Source: 20CM-4-69-16 sp035637455
Lineage (GTDB): Bacteria; Gemmatimonadota; Gemmatimonadetes; Gemmatimonadales; GWC2-71-9
Length of the DNA stretch: 64,000 bases
Direction: 5' to 3'
NCBI GenBank assembly: GCA_035637455.1
Contig: DASPXE010000305.1
Coordinates: forward strand, 5,297-69,296
Shown here: positions 1 through 7,467 of the stretch, piece after piece
Numbering within the stretch: the stretch's first letter is position 1
How the letters are laid out: every line of letters starts with the position of its first letter
Notes under the pieces: model-generated
Database searches by the model: none
What the model was told of the DNA's origin: nothing
The model's input: the letters and a program-made list of their open reading frames with translations, nothing else
Program-made: the position numbers and the translations under genes

Positions 1-1076
1 AGGCCCCGGTCGCGCTCGACACCTTCCCGACGCACCGCGACGACGCGGCCATCTGGCTGTTCTCGGGCGGCACCACGGGGCAGCCGAAAGCCGTGGTGCA
101 AACCCACCGATCGTTCGCGAATACCACGGAATGCTACGCCAAAGGCGTGCTTGGCTACACCGAGCGCGATGTGACCGTGAGCGTGCCCAAGCTCTATTTC
201 GGCTACGCCACCGGCTCGAACCTGCTGTTCCCGTTCTCCGTCGGCGCGGCCACGATGCTGTTCCCCGAAGCCGCGACCGCCGACGTCTTGTTCCAGAAGA
301 TCGCCCGCTTCCAGCCGACCATCCTGATCAACGTCCCCACGATGATCAACCAGATGGTGAGCCACACGACGGCGGCGACCCGGGACCTCTCCTGCTTGCG
401 CCTCGCCACATCGGCGGGCGAGCCGCTCCCGGTCGAGCTGTATCACCGCTGGAAGGGCACGTTCGGGGTCGAGCTCTTGGACGGTCTCGGCACGGCGGAG
501 ATGTGGCACATCTTCATCTCGAACCGTCCGGGACAGGTGCGACCCGGAACGCTCGGTACGGTCGTTCCCGGCTTCGAGGTCAGAGTTTGCGACGCGGACG
601 GGCTGGAGCTGCCGGATGGCGAGGTTGGCGCCCTGTGGGTGCGTGGCGACTCCCGGGCGATCTGCTACTGGCAGCAAATGGACAAGACCAAGCAGGGATT
701 CCGGGGAGAGTGGTACGTGTCGGGGGACATGATCCGCCGCGATCCGGAGGGTTACGTAACCTACTGCGGCCGCATCGACGACATGCTCAAAGTCTCGGGG
801 AAGTGGCTCTCACCTCAGGAGGTCGAGAACTGCCTGCTGCGGCACCCGGCCGTGAAGGAAGTGGCCGTGGTGGGTGTGGTCGGGGCGGCGGGGCTCACGA
901 AGCCGCACGCCTTCGTGGTGGCGAACGAGCGGCGCGACGGATTGGCCGAAGAACTGCAAGCGTTCGTGCGGGAGCGGCTCGAAGCTTATAAGTATCCGCG
1001 GGAGGTGATCTTCCTCGACGCGCTACCGCGGACCCACCTGGGGAAAGTGGATCGCGCGCGGCTGAGGCGCGGGTAG
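1..1076 (+). CDS. Benzoate-CoA ligase family protein (5' truncated by window edge)
   Basis: Acyl-CoA synthetase of the AMP-binding superfamily, forming an aryl-CoA thioester from an aromatic acid, ATP and CoA. The reading frame is open from base 3, so about 357 codons are visible; family members have about 520, so roughly the first third lies outside. Visible motifs are the phosphate loop SGGTTGQPK at the start, the adenylate-binding DGLGTAEMWHIFISN (the benzoate-CoA ligase version of the A5 motif), YVSGDMIRRDPEGY with the ribose-binding Asp, GRIDDMLKVSGKW, and the C-terminal catalytic Lys in HLGKVDRARLR. The substrate (benzoate, hydroxybenzoate or another aryl acid) cannot be read from the sequence. 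It stands alone here; the next gene is convergent. Confidence 0.88.
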   Translation, partial: APVALDTFPTHRDDAAIWLFSGGTTGQPKAVVQTHRSFANTTECYAKGVLGYTERDVTVSVPKLYFGYATGSNLLFPFSVGAATMLFPEAATADVLFQKIARFQPTILINVPTMINQMVSHTTAATRDLSCLRLATSAGEPLPVELYHRWKGTFGVELLDGLGTAEMWHIFISNRPGQVRPGTLGTVVPGFEVRVCDADGLELPDGEVGALWVRGDSRAICYWQQMDKTKQGFRGEWYVSGDMIRRDPEGYVTYCGRIDDMLKVSGKWLSPQEVENCLLRHPAVKEVAVVGVVGAAGLTKPHAFVVANERRDGLAEELQAFVRERLEAYKYPREVIFLDALPRTHLGKVDRARLRRG

Positions 1077-1080
1077 CGCT

Positions 1081-1314
1081 CTAGCCCCGCTTCTTCCCCG
1101 CTCGCTCTTCCAGCTTGGCGATCAGTTTCTCGATCTGGAGCTTCATCCGTTTGAGCGCGGGCAGCAGCCTCGGCTCGAGGTCGCGCTCGAGCTCTTTACC
1201 TTCATGGACGAAGTCTTTCAACAGGTCGCGCATCCGCTCCACCAGCTCGCGCCAGGTGGGCGCCGGCTCCGGCTCCGTCGGCGCCGGATCGCGCTTGGTC
1301 GGAAGGTTGCTCAT
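1081..1314 (-). CDS. Small charged helical protein of unknown function
   Basis: 77 residues, rich in Glu, Lys and Arg, predicted mostly alpha-helical after a Pro-rich N-terminus (MSNLPTKRDPAPTEPEP). The second half has heptad-like Leu spacing (LVERMRDLLKDF, LKRMKLQIEKLIAKLEE), suggesting a short coiled coil. The start is the ATG at 1314, preceded by GGGAGAT. A longer frame starting near 1503 runs through the tRNA-Ser gene and is not credible. It is convergent with the CoA ligase, 4 bases apart. No family recognised. Confidence 0.6.
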   Translation of the reverse strand: MSNLPTKRDPAPTEPEPAPTWRELVERMRDLLKDFVHEGKELERDLEPRLLPALKRMKLQIEKLIAKLEERAGKKRG

Positions 1315-1473
1315 CGGTATCTCCCGGGATTGAAGGGGTAAGAGGAATCCCCGAATCATACGCACCGGACCATCGCCAGGGTTCACCGCCGGGTGCACCC
1401 GTAGCGAAACCGTGCAGCCCCGTGTATTTAGTACGCGTCTGCGCGGCTTCGCATCCGCGCATCCTGGCTGTTG

Positions 1474-1560
1474 GGATAGGTGGCCGAGTGGCTGAAGGCA
1501 CACGCCTGGAGAGCGTGTAAACGGGTAACCGTTTCGTGGGTTCGAATCCCACCCTATCCG
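1474..1560 (+). tRNA. tRNA-Ser (anticodon GGA)
   Basis: Acceptor arms GGATAGG and CCTATCC pair fully. The anticodon stem CACGC/GCGTG encloses the loop CTGGAGA, so the anticodon is GGA (reads UCC and UCU). The long variable arm AACGG-GTAA-CCGTT is typical of class II serine tRNAs, and the T arm has GGTTCGAATCC. The discriminator is G and the 3' CCA is not encoded. A second serine tRNA follows 101 bases later. Confidence 0.97.
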
Positions 1561-1567
1561 TAACGGC

Positions 1568-1647
1568 TAGACGGAGAGACGGGTAGACGGGTAGCGCGTC
1601 GTGATCTGGCCTTTGGAACCCTATCCGTCTACCCGTCTCTCCGTCTA
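1568..1647 (+). repeat. Large inverted repeat built of 8-bp units between two tRNA-Ser genes
   Basis: The arms 1568-1594 and 1621-1647 pair over 27 positions (23 perfect bp, one G-T, three more bp) around a 26-base loop. Each arm is itself a tandem array with an 8-base period (AGACGGAG, AGACGGGT, AGACGGGT). The transcript would form a very stable hairpin between the two tRNAs, which could be a processing signal or a terminator. There is no T-run after it. It resembles the other short-period arrays in this window. Confidence 0.85.
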
Positions 1648-1661
1648 CCCGTCTAGGTGTT

Positions 1662-1748
1662 GGACAGGTGCGTGAGCGGTTGAAACGGCCGGTCTCGAAA
1701 ACCGGTGTGCCCGCAAGGGTACCGTGGGTTCGAATCCCACCCTGTCCG
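1662..1748 (+). tRNA. tRNA-Ser (anticodon CGA)
   Basis: Acceptor arms GGACAGG and CCTGTCC pair fully. The anticodon stem CCGGT/ACCGG encloses CTCGAAA, giving anticodon CGA (reads UCG). The long variable arm GTGCCC-GCAA-GGGTAC marks a class II serine tRNA, and the T arm is GGTTCGAATCC. The discriminator is G and no CCA is encoded. The lipoprotein gene starts 46 bases downstream with no visible terminator between, so they may share a transcript. Confidence 0.97.
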
Positions 1749-1793
1749 TGTCAGGCTCGAGAACAGGGAGCAGCAAGAGACAAGGAGGGACCG

Positions 1794-2321
1794 ATGCGCT
1801 GGACAAGGGCTGGTCTTGCCGCTCTAGTCGTGCTGCCGGCGCTTGCCTGCAAGTCGGAAGCGAAGAAGCTCGAGGAGATCCGCACCTGCAGCGCCATCAC
1901 CATGGACGCACAGGGCGCCGCCAACTGCCTCGTGTTGCAGTACCGGTGGAAGAAGAACCAGGCGCTCGCGGCGGCGCAGCGGTTCCAGCACGAGCACGAC
2001 AGCACCGCTCAGGCGGGAGCGGACGCGAGCTGGCGCGCGGACGCCGCGCGGCACACGAAGGAGATCAAGGAGTGCGAAGCCGATCCGTCGGGTGACGTGA
2101 CTCGCTGTCTGTTGGGATACGGCTGGGCCGAGCCACGCGCCCAAGCGACCTCAGACTCGCTGTGGCGCGGCAACGCGTCGAAGCACCGGCAGGAGATCCA
2201 GACTTGCGCGCGGCGTAAGGACATGCAGGCGGGCGCCTGCTTGCAGCTCTACTACAAGTGGAGCCCCGAGCGGGCGCTCGCGCTGGACGATTCGATCCGG
2301 CGGGCGCAGATGACGAGGTAG
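1794..2321 (+). CDS. Putative lipoprotein with three Cys-pair repeats
   Basis: 175 residues. The ATG at 1794 follows AAGGAGGGA; a longer frame would run into the tRNA. The N-terminus MRWTRAGLAALVVLPALAC looks like a lipoprotein signal with Cys19 after A-L-A, an imperfect lipobox. The rest contains three copies of one motif, about 50 residues apart: E-I-x2-C-x8-11-C-L-x3-Y-x-W (EIRTC...CLVLQYRW, EIKEC...CLLGYGW, EIQTC...CLQLYYKW). Each copy has two Cys, so disulfides or a metal site are possible in an exported protein. No family recognised. Its stop overlaps the GTG start of the next gene by one base. Confidence 0.72.
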   Translation: MRWTRAGLAALVVLPALACKSEAKKLEEIRTCSAITMDAQGAANCLVLQYRWKKNQALAAAQRFQHEHDSTAQAGADASWRADAARHTKEIKECEADPSGDVTRCLLGYGWAEPRAQATSDSLWRGNASKHRQEIQTCARRKDMQAGACLQLYYKWSPERALALDDSIRRAQMTR

Positions 2322-3259
2322 TGAGGCACCCCGTCCTCATCGCCGCCGAGCTGAAGGATCTCCTCGAGCCGGAGCAGCTGGCCGGACTCGACATCACGTG
2401 GATCTCTATCGACCAGCCGACGCCGCGGGGCGACTACGTCGCCATCGTGCCGCTGCTGTCGCGCTGGGTCGGCGGCACCGAGTTCAAGCAGCTCCCCAAG
2501 CTCAAGATCGTCGCCAACTGTGCCGTGGGGCACGACAATGTGGACGTCGTCGCCGCCGAGCTGCGCGGCGTCAAGGTCACCAACACGCCCGACGTCCTCA
2601 CCGACGCGACGGCCGATCTGGCGTGGGCGCTCATCCTCGCCTGCGCGCGGCGCGTGGTGGCCGGCACCGAGCTCGTGAAGAGCGGCCAGTGGGCCGGCTG
2701 GCATCCGGACCTGCTACTCGGGCTCGAGCTGCGGGGGCGGACCTTGGGCCTGTTTGGGGCGGGACGCATCGGCCAGGCGGTCGGGCGCCGAGCGGTGCCC
2801 TTCGGGATGCGCACGCTGTACGCGGCGCGCAACCCGCGGCCCGAGTTCGAGCGGGAGACGGGCGCCCTCCGCGTCGAGTTCTCGCAGCTGCTGCGGCAGA
2901 GCGACGTGCTCTCGCTTCACGTTCCCGCGGTGCCGGAAACCAAGGGCGTCATCAACGCCGAGACGCTGCGGCAGATGAAGCCGGGCGCCATCCTCATTAA
3001 CACGGCACGCGGTGACCTGATTCGCGAAGAGGCGCTCGCCATCGCGCTGGAGGAGGGCCGGCTCGGCGCGGCGGGCCTCGACGTCTACCTCGAGGAGCCG
3101 CGCATCCACCCCCGGCTCCTGGCGGCGCCGCGCACCGTACTACTCCCGCACTTGGGCAGCGCCACGCTCGAGACGCGCCGCCAGATGGCGGCCATGGCGC
3201 TGGCCAACGTGCGGGCGGTGCTGTCGGGCGATCCACCGTTGACCCCGGTGTTCCGGTGA
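2321..3259 (+). CDS. D-isomer-specific 2-hydroxyacid dehydrogenase
   Basis: NAD(P)-dependent oxidoreductase of the D-2-hydroxyacid dehydrogenase family (glyoxylate/hydroxypyruvate reductase-like), about 312 residues, normal for the family. The nucleotide-binding GAGRIGQAVGRRA sits near residue 150. The catalytic Arg is in NTARGDLI, the Glu in LEEPRIHP and the His in PHLGSAT. The start is taken as GTG 2321, one base inside the stop of the lipoprotein; the ATG further upstream would overlap that gene by 64 bases. The substrate is not clear from sequence; glyoxylate, hydroxypyruvate and other 2-keto acids are all possible. Confidence 0.88.
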   Translation: MRHPVLIAAELKDLLEPEQLAGLDITWISIDQPTPRGDYVAIVPLLSRWVGGTEFKQLPKLKIVANCAVGHDNVDVVAAELRGVKVTNTPDVLTDATADLAWALILACARRVVAGTELVKSGQWAGWHPDLLLGLELRGRTLGLFGAGRIGQAVGRRAVPFGMRTLYAARNPRPEFERETGALRVEFSQLLRQSDVLSLHVPAVPETKGVINAETLRQMKPGAILINTARGDLIREEALAIALEEGRLGAAGLDVYLEEPRIHPRLLAAPRTVLLPHLGSATLETRRQMAAMALANVRAVLSGDPPLTPVFR

Positions 3260-3380
3260 GGGCGCAAGCCGGCCGCAGGGCGATGAGTTGCCCGCCGTGA
3301 GTCGAAGTGTTATTGCATACGTAGCCGGTGACAGCAGCCGCGGGTGACCCGACCAGCCGGGTCCTAGGCGAGGTGTGTCG

Positions 3381-5447
3381 ATGACGGCCCCCGACAGTTC
3401 AGCTTGCTCACGCTGCGGTGCCAGTGTCGGGCCGGGGGTCTCGTTCTGCCCGCGGTGCGGCACCGGCATCCCGGTCGCGGTGGGAGGCGCGGGAGCCGTG
3501 GCGACCGCGCCGGGCCGAACGCGGGACGAGCGCGACGCCCTGCTGGACGCCTTGCGGCAGGCCGCGCTGGGCGAATACGAGATTCTCGCAGAGCTGGGGC
3601 GCGGCGGGATGGCCACGGTCTACCTGGCCCACGACCTCGCCCTCGATCGCAAGGTGGCGATCAAGGTGCTGGCGCCCGCGCTGCTCCACATGGGAGAGGG
3701 GATGGTGGAGCGGTTCAAGCGCGAGGCGCGCACTGCCGCGGCGCTCAGCCATCCGCACATCATCCCCATCTATGCCGTGAAGGAGAGCGAGCACGTCCTG
3801 TATTTCGTCATGAAATATGTGCAGGGACGGCCCCTCGATTCGATCATTCACGACGTCGGCCCTCTCCCCATCCCGATGGTCCAGACGATCCTCGCCCATG
3901 TGGGCGACGCCCTGGGTTACGCCCATCGTCACGGCGTCGTTCACCGTGACGTCAAGTCCGCGAACATCATGCTGGACGAGGACGGCTGGGCGTTGGTCAC
4001 GGACTTCGGGATCGCCAAGGTGGTGCAGGCGGAGGGGCTCACGATGACCGGCGTGACCGTCGGCACGCCCACGTATATGAGTCCCGAACAATGCGACACC
4101 CGCGAGGTCACGGGGGCTTCGGACCAGTACTCGCTGGGCGTCGTCGCCTACGAGATGCTCGCCGGGAGGCTGCCGTTCCGCGGGGACTCGACCATGTCGG
4201 TGATGTACGCGCATTTCAACCAGCGGCCACGCCCCGTGACCGAGCTGCGCCCTGACTGCCCGCCCAACCTGGCGGCCGGGGTCATGCGGATGCTGGAAAA
4301 GGAGCCGGACCAGCGGTGGCCCAGCATGGACGATGTCCTGGCCGTCTGCGGCCGGCCGTCCTTGCGGCACGATGATCCCGTGCGCACTGAGATGATCACG
4401 CTGGCGCGGGCCGGCAGCCGTGCGCATGCGGTGCAGGCCGAGTTCAAGACGCCGACGAGCCCGATTGCGCTCTCCAAGTCGGAGAAGCGGCCACCGACCA
4501 CCGGCGGTGGCGCCCGCCGGCTCCCCGGTCTGTGGTGGGGGCTCGCGGTGGCGGCGAGCGGCTTCGCACTGTGGTGGCTGACACCCTGGCGGGGGCTGCT
4601 GACGCCCATGGCGCCACGGCCCGCTGCGGGTCGTGACACCACGCCTGCCGCTGAGGTGGTGCGCGTGCCGGTGGACAGCGCGAGCGTCCGTCCGCCGCCG
4701 GCACCGGGCGCGGCTCGCGCGCCGGCGCAGCGGCCGCCCGCCCGCATCCCGGCCCTGCCGCAGGCCCCGCCCGCCCGGGGAGCTGCGCCCGAATCCGTGT
4801 CGCGCAATCCGGCGGACGAACGGGAGGACAGTCTGGTGCGCTCAGCACGCGACCGGGCACTCGCTGCGAAGAGCCGAGCGCACGAGGCGGGGGCCACGCC
4901 CGCCGAGCTCGCGACCGGGGACACCGCGCTCCGGGCGGCGGAATCGCTCGCGGCCCAGGGGCGGGTGTCCGGGGCGATGGACCGGCTGTTCGCCGCCGCG
5001 TCGCTCTGGACGGAGGCCGAGCGGGCAGCGCGCACTCGGGCGGCGCGCGACACGGTACGGCCGACCGCCGCCGAGCTCCCGGTCCGGCCACCCGCGGCCC
5101 AGCCACCGGCGGACCCGCGAGAGGAGATCAAGGCGGTGATTGCGGACTACGGACGAGCGCTCGAGTCGCGCGACCTGAGCGACGTGCGCCGCGCGTATCC
5201 CGGATTGACATCTGCAGAACAGGAGACGTTTCGACAGTTCTTCCAGTCGGTCCGGGAGCTCAAGGCGGGGTTGACCATCAATCGGCTAGTCATCGCGGGC
5301 GGCTCAGCCGACGCTATTGTGAGCGGCGTGTACGAGTACGTGGACGCGAAGACGGGCCGGACCAAGCGAGACACGACCGCGTTCCGGGCGACCCTGGTGC
5401 AGGATGGCGCGGGCTGGCATCTCACCTCCATCCGCTCTCTCCCCTAG
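3381..5447 (+). CDS. Membrane Ser/Thr protein kinase with N-terminal zinc ribbon and extracytoplasmic NTF2-like tail
   Basis: 688 residues from the ATG at 3381 (a GTG six bases earlier is possible). Order: zinc ribbon with CSRC and CPRC (Cys 9, 12, 23, 26); PknB-type kinase domain at about 66-330 with GRGGMATVYL, the ATP-binding Lys in VAIKVL, HRDVKSAN, DFGIAK and GTPTYMSPEQ, all catalytic residues present; one membrane helix near 385-403 (WWGLAVAASGFALWWL); a Pro/Ala-rich stretch; a helical segment (AAKSRAHEAGA); and a C-terminal NTF2/SnoaL-like domain of about 105 residues. The kinase faces the cytoplasm and the tail lies outside. The second kinase at 42014-43849 has the same tail plan. No substrate can be assigned. 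Confidence 0.92.
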   Translation: MTAPDSSACSRCGASVGPGVSFCPRCGTGIPVAVGGAGAVATAPGRTRDERDALLDALRQAALGEYEILAELGRGGMATVYLAHDLALDRKVAIKVLAPALLHMGEGMVERFKREARTAAALSHPHIIPIYAVKESEHVLYFVMKYVQGRPLDSIIHDVGPLPIPMVQTILAHVGDALGYAHRHGVVHRDVKSANIMLDEDGWALVTDFGIAKVVQAEGLTMTGVTVGTPTYMSPEQCDTREVTGASDQYSLGVVAYEMLAGRLPFRGDSTMSVMYAHFNQRPRPVTELRPDCPPNLAAGVMRMLEKEPDQRWPSMDDVLAVCGRPSLRHDDPVRTEMITLARAGSRAHAVQAEFKTPTSPIALSKSEKRPPTTGGGARRLPGLWWGLAVAASGFALWWLTPWRGLLTPMAPRPAAGRDTTPAAEVVRVPVDSASVRPPPAPGAARAPAQRPPARIPALPQAPPARGAAPESVSRNPADEREDSLVRSARDRALAAKSRAHEAGATPAELATGDTALRAAESLAAQGRVSGAMDRLFAAASLWTEAERAARTRAARDTVRPTAAELPVRPPAAQPPADPREEIKAVIADYGRALESRDLSDVRRAYPGLTSAEQETFRQFFQSVRELKAGLTINRLVIAGGSADAIVSGVYEYVDAKTGRTKRDTTAFRATLVQDGAGWHLTSIRSLP

Positions 5448-5454
5448 CGCGGGC

Positions 5455-6786
5455 TCAGAAGTTGTACTCGAGTCCGGCGGTCCATAGTAGGTTCGGCCGC
5501 AGCCCGCCGCGGTTCAGCGGCCACTGCGTGTTCGCGACCAGCGTGATCCCCGCGCCGGTCGCAAACTTGAACCCGAAGGAGCCGTTGATCTGGTCGTCCC
5601 GCTCGGTGGGGATGTTGGTGGGCTCGACCGTACGCCGGAACGGGGCGTCGTACGTCACCGTCCCCGGGAGGCGCAGCTTGCTCTCGCCCACCTGAAACTC
5701 CGAGACGAGGTCCGCCGCGAGCGTGGCCCAGGGCGCCATCAGGTGATCGAACCCCACGGTGGCGAGCACGGCATTGTTCTGGAGATCACCGCTCCGGAAC
5801 AAGAAGCCGATATTGGCGTGCGGCGAGAAACTGCCGAACCTCGCAGACAGGATGCCCAGACCCCGGGCCGCGAGGTGCCCCGATCCGAGCAGATCGTCCT
5901 CGCTTCCCGTGGGAAAGCGCACGTCACCCAGCAGCGCGAACGTCGTGCGCTCCGCTTGGGTGACTGTCACCTTCACTCTGGCGGCGATGTCGCCCACGCC
6001 CGTCGCGGACCCTTCCACCAGGCGAGAGGTGGAGAGCTGTGGGTCGGCGGGCGTCCCGCCCCAGAAGTGCGCGGCGGTCGTGCCGCCGAACGGGATGATC
6101 TCCGCTTCGCTCGTCCCGTGCAGCGAGGTGGAGACGATCGGCAGGACCACGCCGACGTCCACCCGGTCGAGCAGTCCAAAGCTCACGAAGAACGACGTGA
6201 CGGTCATGTCGAGGTCGAGCGCCAGCCGGACCGCGATCACGTCGTTTTCGAGCATGGGGACGCCGTACGGGGTGCAGCTCGCGCCGACGATGCTGTCGCA
6301 GACGGGGCCGGTGACGTTCTCGTGGGTGAACGTCATCTCGATGCCGTTCAGGCTCACGCCCCGCAGCGTCGCGAAATGCAAGTGATTGATGTTGGCGCCG
6401 ACGAAGACCCGCCCGCGGCCCAACGTCTGGGCGCGCTCGGCGAACACCGGGCCGGGTGAAACCGAGGTCCGAACCGGCACGCCGCCTTCGAAGCGAAATG
6501 TCGAGCCGCCGCTGGTGGCGCTCACCGGGATGTTGGCGACGTTGCCGCTCACCGCGTTGCTGATGAACGAGATGAGCGAGCCGTTCTCCGCCCGCGCCGC
6601 AGGGATGAAATGGTCGGCGTGCAGCTGGATGGCAGCCGGGTTGTTCGGGTCGGCGGTGCCGCCAAGGAACAGCGGGTCCTTGCCGGCCGAGAAAATGAAC
6701 AGTTCGGAGATTTTGTCGCGGAGGCCCTGCGCTGCGAGAGGGCTGGTTGCGAGCACGAGTCCGACTGCACTCCACACCAAGCGCAT
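5455..6786 (-). CDS. Predicted outer-membrane beta-barrel protein
   Basis: 443 residues with a clear signal peptide (MRLVWSAVGLVLATSPLAAQ) and a C-terminal Phe (AGLEYNF), the usual signature of outer-membrane barrels recognised by the Bam machine. The body alternates short polar turns with amphipathic strands (GRGRVFVGANINHLHF, MTVTSFFVSFGLLDRVDVGVVLP). No enzymatic motif is visible. It may be a porin-like or structural barrel; no specific family recognised. It is convergent with the kinase gene, 7 bases apart, and divergent from pyrR. A promoter TTGACG-N17-TCTCTT lies upstream, leaving a leader of about 32 bases with GGAGGG before the ATG. Confidence 0.78.
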   Translation of the reverse strand: MRLVWSAVGLVLATSPLAAQGLRDKISELFIFSAGKDPLFLGGTADPNNPAAIQLHADHFIPAARAENGSLISFISNAVSGNVANIPVSATSGGSTFRFEGGVPVRTSVSPGPVFAERAQTLGRGRVFVGANINHLHFATLRGVSLNGIEMTFTHENVTGPVCDSIVGASCTPYGVPMLENDVIAVRLALDLDMTVTSFFVSFGLLDRVDVGVVLPIVSTSLHGTSEAEIIPFGGTTAAHFWGGTPADPQLSTSRLVEGSATGVGDIAARVKVTVTQAERTTFALLGDVRFPTGSEDDLLGSGHLAARGLGILSARFGSFSPHANIGFLFRSGDLQNNAVLATVGFDHLMAPWATLAADLVSEFQVGESKLRLPGTVTYDAPFRRTVEPTNIPTERDDQINGSFGFKFATGAGITLVANTQWPLNRGGLRPNLLWTAGLEYNF

Positions 6787-6824
6787 AAGCCCTCCGAGAT
6801 GGTGACGCCAGCCGCCCGGCCTCG

Positions 6825-6853
6825 AAGAGACGGTGCGAGCGTGGCGGCGTCAA
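6825..6853 (-). promoter_or_regulatory. Predicted promoter of the barrel gene
   Basis: On the minus strand the -35 TTGACG (6853-6848) and the -10 TCTCTT (6830-6825) are 17 bases apart. The predicted start of transcription near 6818 gives a leader of about 32 bases that carries GGAGGG before the ATG. It is back to back with the pyrR promoter. Confidence 0.55.
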
Positions 6854-6864
6854 GCGATCCGCCG

Positions 6865-6892
6865 TTGACCCGCGGGTTCGGGGCGTTAGCTT
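6865..6892 (+). promoter_or_regulatory. Predicted promoter of the pyrRBC operon, near-leaderless
   Basis: TTGACC (6865-6870) and TAGCTT (6887-6892) are separated by 16 bases. The pyrR ATG begins 11 bases after the -10, so the mRNA would have a leader of only a few bases. That leaves no room for the attenuator through which PyrR acts in Bacillus. Confidence 0.65.
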
Positions 6893-6903
6893 CCAGGCTC
6901 GAG

Positions 6904-7467
6904 ATGAGCCGGCCCGAACGGACCACCATCCTGGACGCCCGCGCTTTGTCGCGGGCGCTTCAGCGTATGGCCGTGGAGGTGCTCGAGCTGTCCCATGGGA
7001 CCGAGGACCTGGTGCTGATCGGCATCCAGCGCCGCGGCGTCGAGCTCGCCGAGCGGATCTCCCGGCTGATCGAGAAAGACGAGGGCGTGGTCGTTCCCCG
7101 CGGCGCCCTCGACATCACGCTGTACCGCGACGACCTCGAGACCGTCGGCCCCAAGCCCGTGATCGGCGAGACCCGTATTCCCGGTGACCTCGCCGGCAAA
7201 CACGTCGTGATCGTGGACGATGTGCTGTATACCGGCCGCACCGTGCGGGCCGCCCTCGACGAGCTCGCGGACTTCGGCCGGCCCAAGCGGATCTCCTTGT
7301 GCGTGCTCGTCGACCGCGGCGGTCGCGAGCTGCCGATTCAGCCCGACGTCGTCGGCAAGCAGGTGAAGGTGGACCGCGGCGAGCGGGTGGACGTGCTGGT
7401 CGAAGAGATCGATGGGAAGGACCAGGTGGAGCTGGTGGCGGGCGCGGACCGGGGAGCGGGCGCATGA
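6904..7467 (+). CDS. pyrR: PyrR bifunctional pyrimidine regulator / uracil phosphoribosyltransferase
   Basis: 187 residues, normal for PyrR. The PRPP-binding motif VVIVDDVLYTGRT is intact, and GIQRRGVELA near the N-terminus is typical. In Firmicutes PyrR binds a pyr mRNA leader in response to UMP and also makes UMP from uracil and PRPP. Here it is the first gene of pyrR-pyrB-pyrC and its predicted transcript starts only a few bases before the ATG, so classical leader attenuation of this operon is unlikely. The ATG at 6904 is chosen because the frame upstream overlaps the divergent promoter. It overlaps pyrB by ATGA. Confidence 0.95.
   Translation: MSRPERTTILDARALSRALQRMAVEVLELSHGTEDLVLIGIQRRGVELAERISRLIEKDEGVVVPRGALDITLYRDDLETVGPKPVIGETRIPGDLAGKHVVIVDDVLYTGRTVRAALDELADFGRPKRISLCVLVDRGGRELPIQPDVVGKQVKVDRGERVDVLVEEIDGKDQVELVAGADRGAGA

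Noticed and set aside
1315..1503. Upstream extension of the small gene ending at 1081
   Set aside because: It would run through the tRNA-Ser(GGA) gene; ATG 1314 has its own ribosome binding site.
1668..1793. Extension of the Cys-repeat lipoprotein into the second tRNA-Ser
   Set aside because: The tRNA is complete, and ATG 1794 has AAGGAGG and begins a signal peptide.
3236..3243. TTGACCCC near the end of the dehydrogenase gene as a promoter
   Set aside because: No TA(T/G)NTT box lies 16-18 bases downstream, and the kinase start is over 130 bases away.
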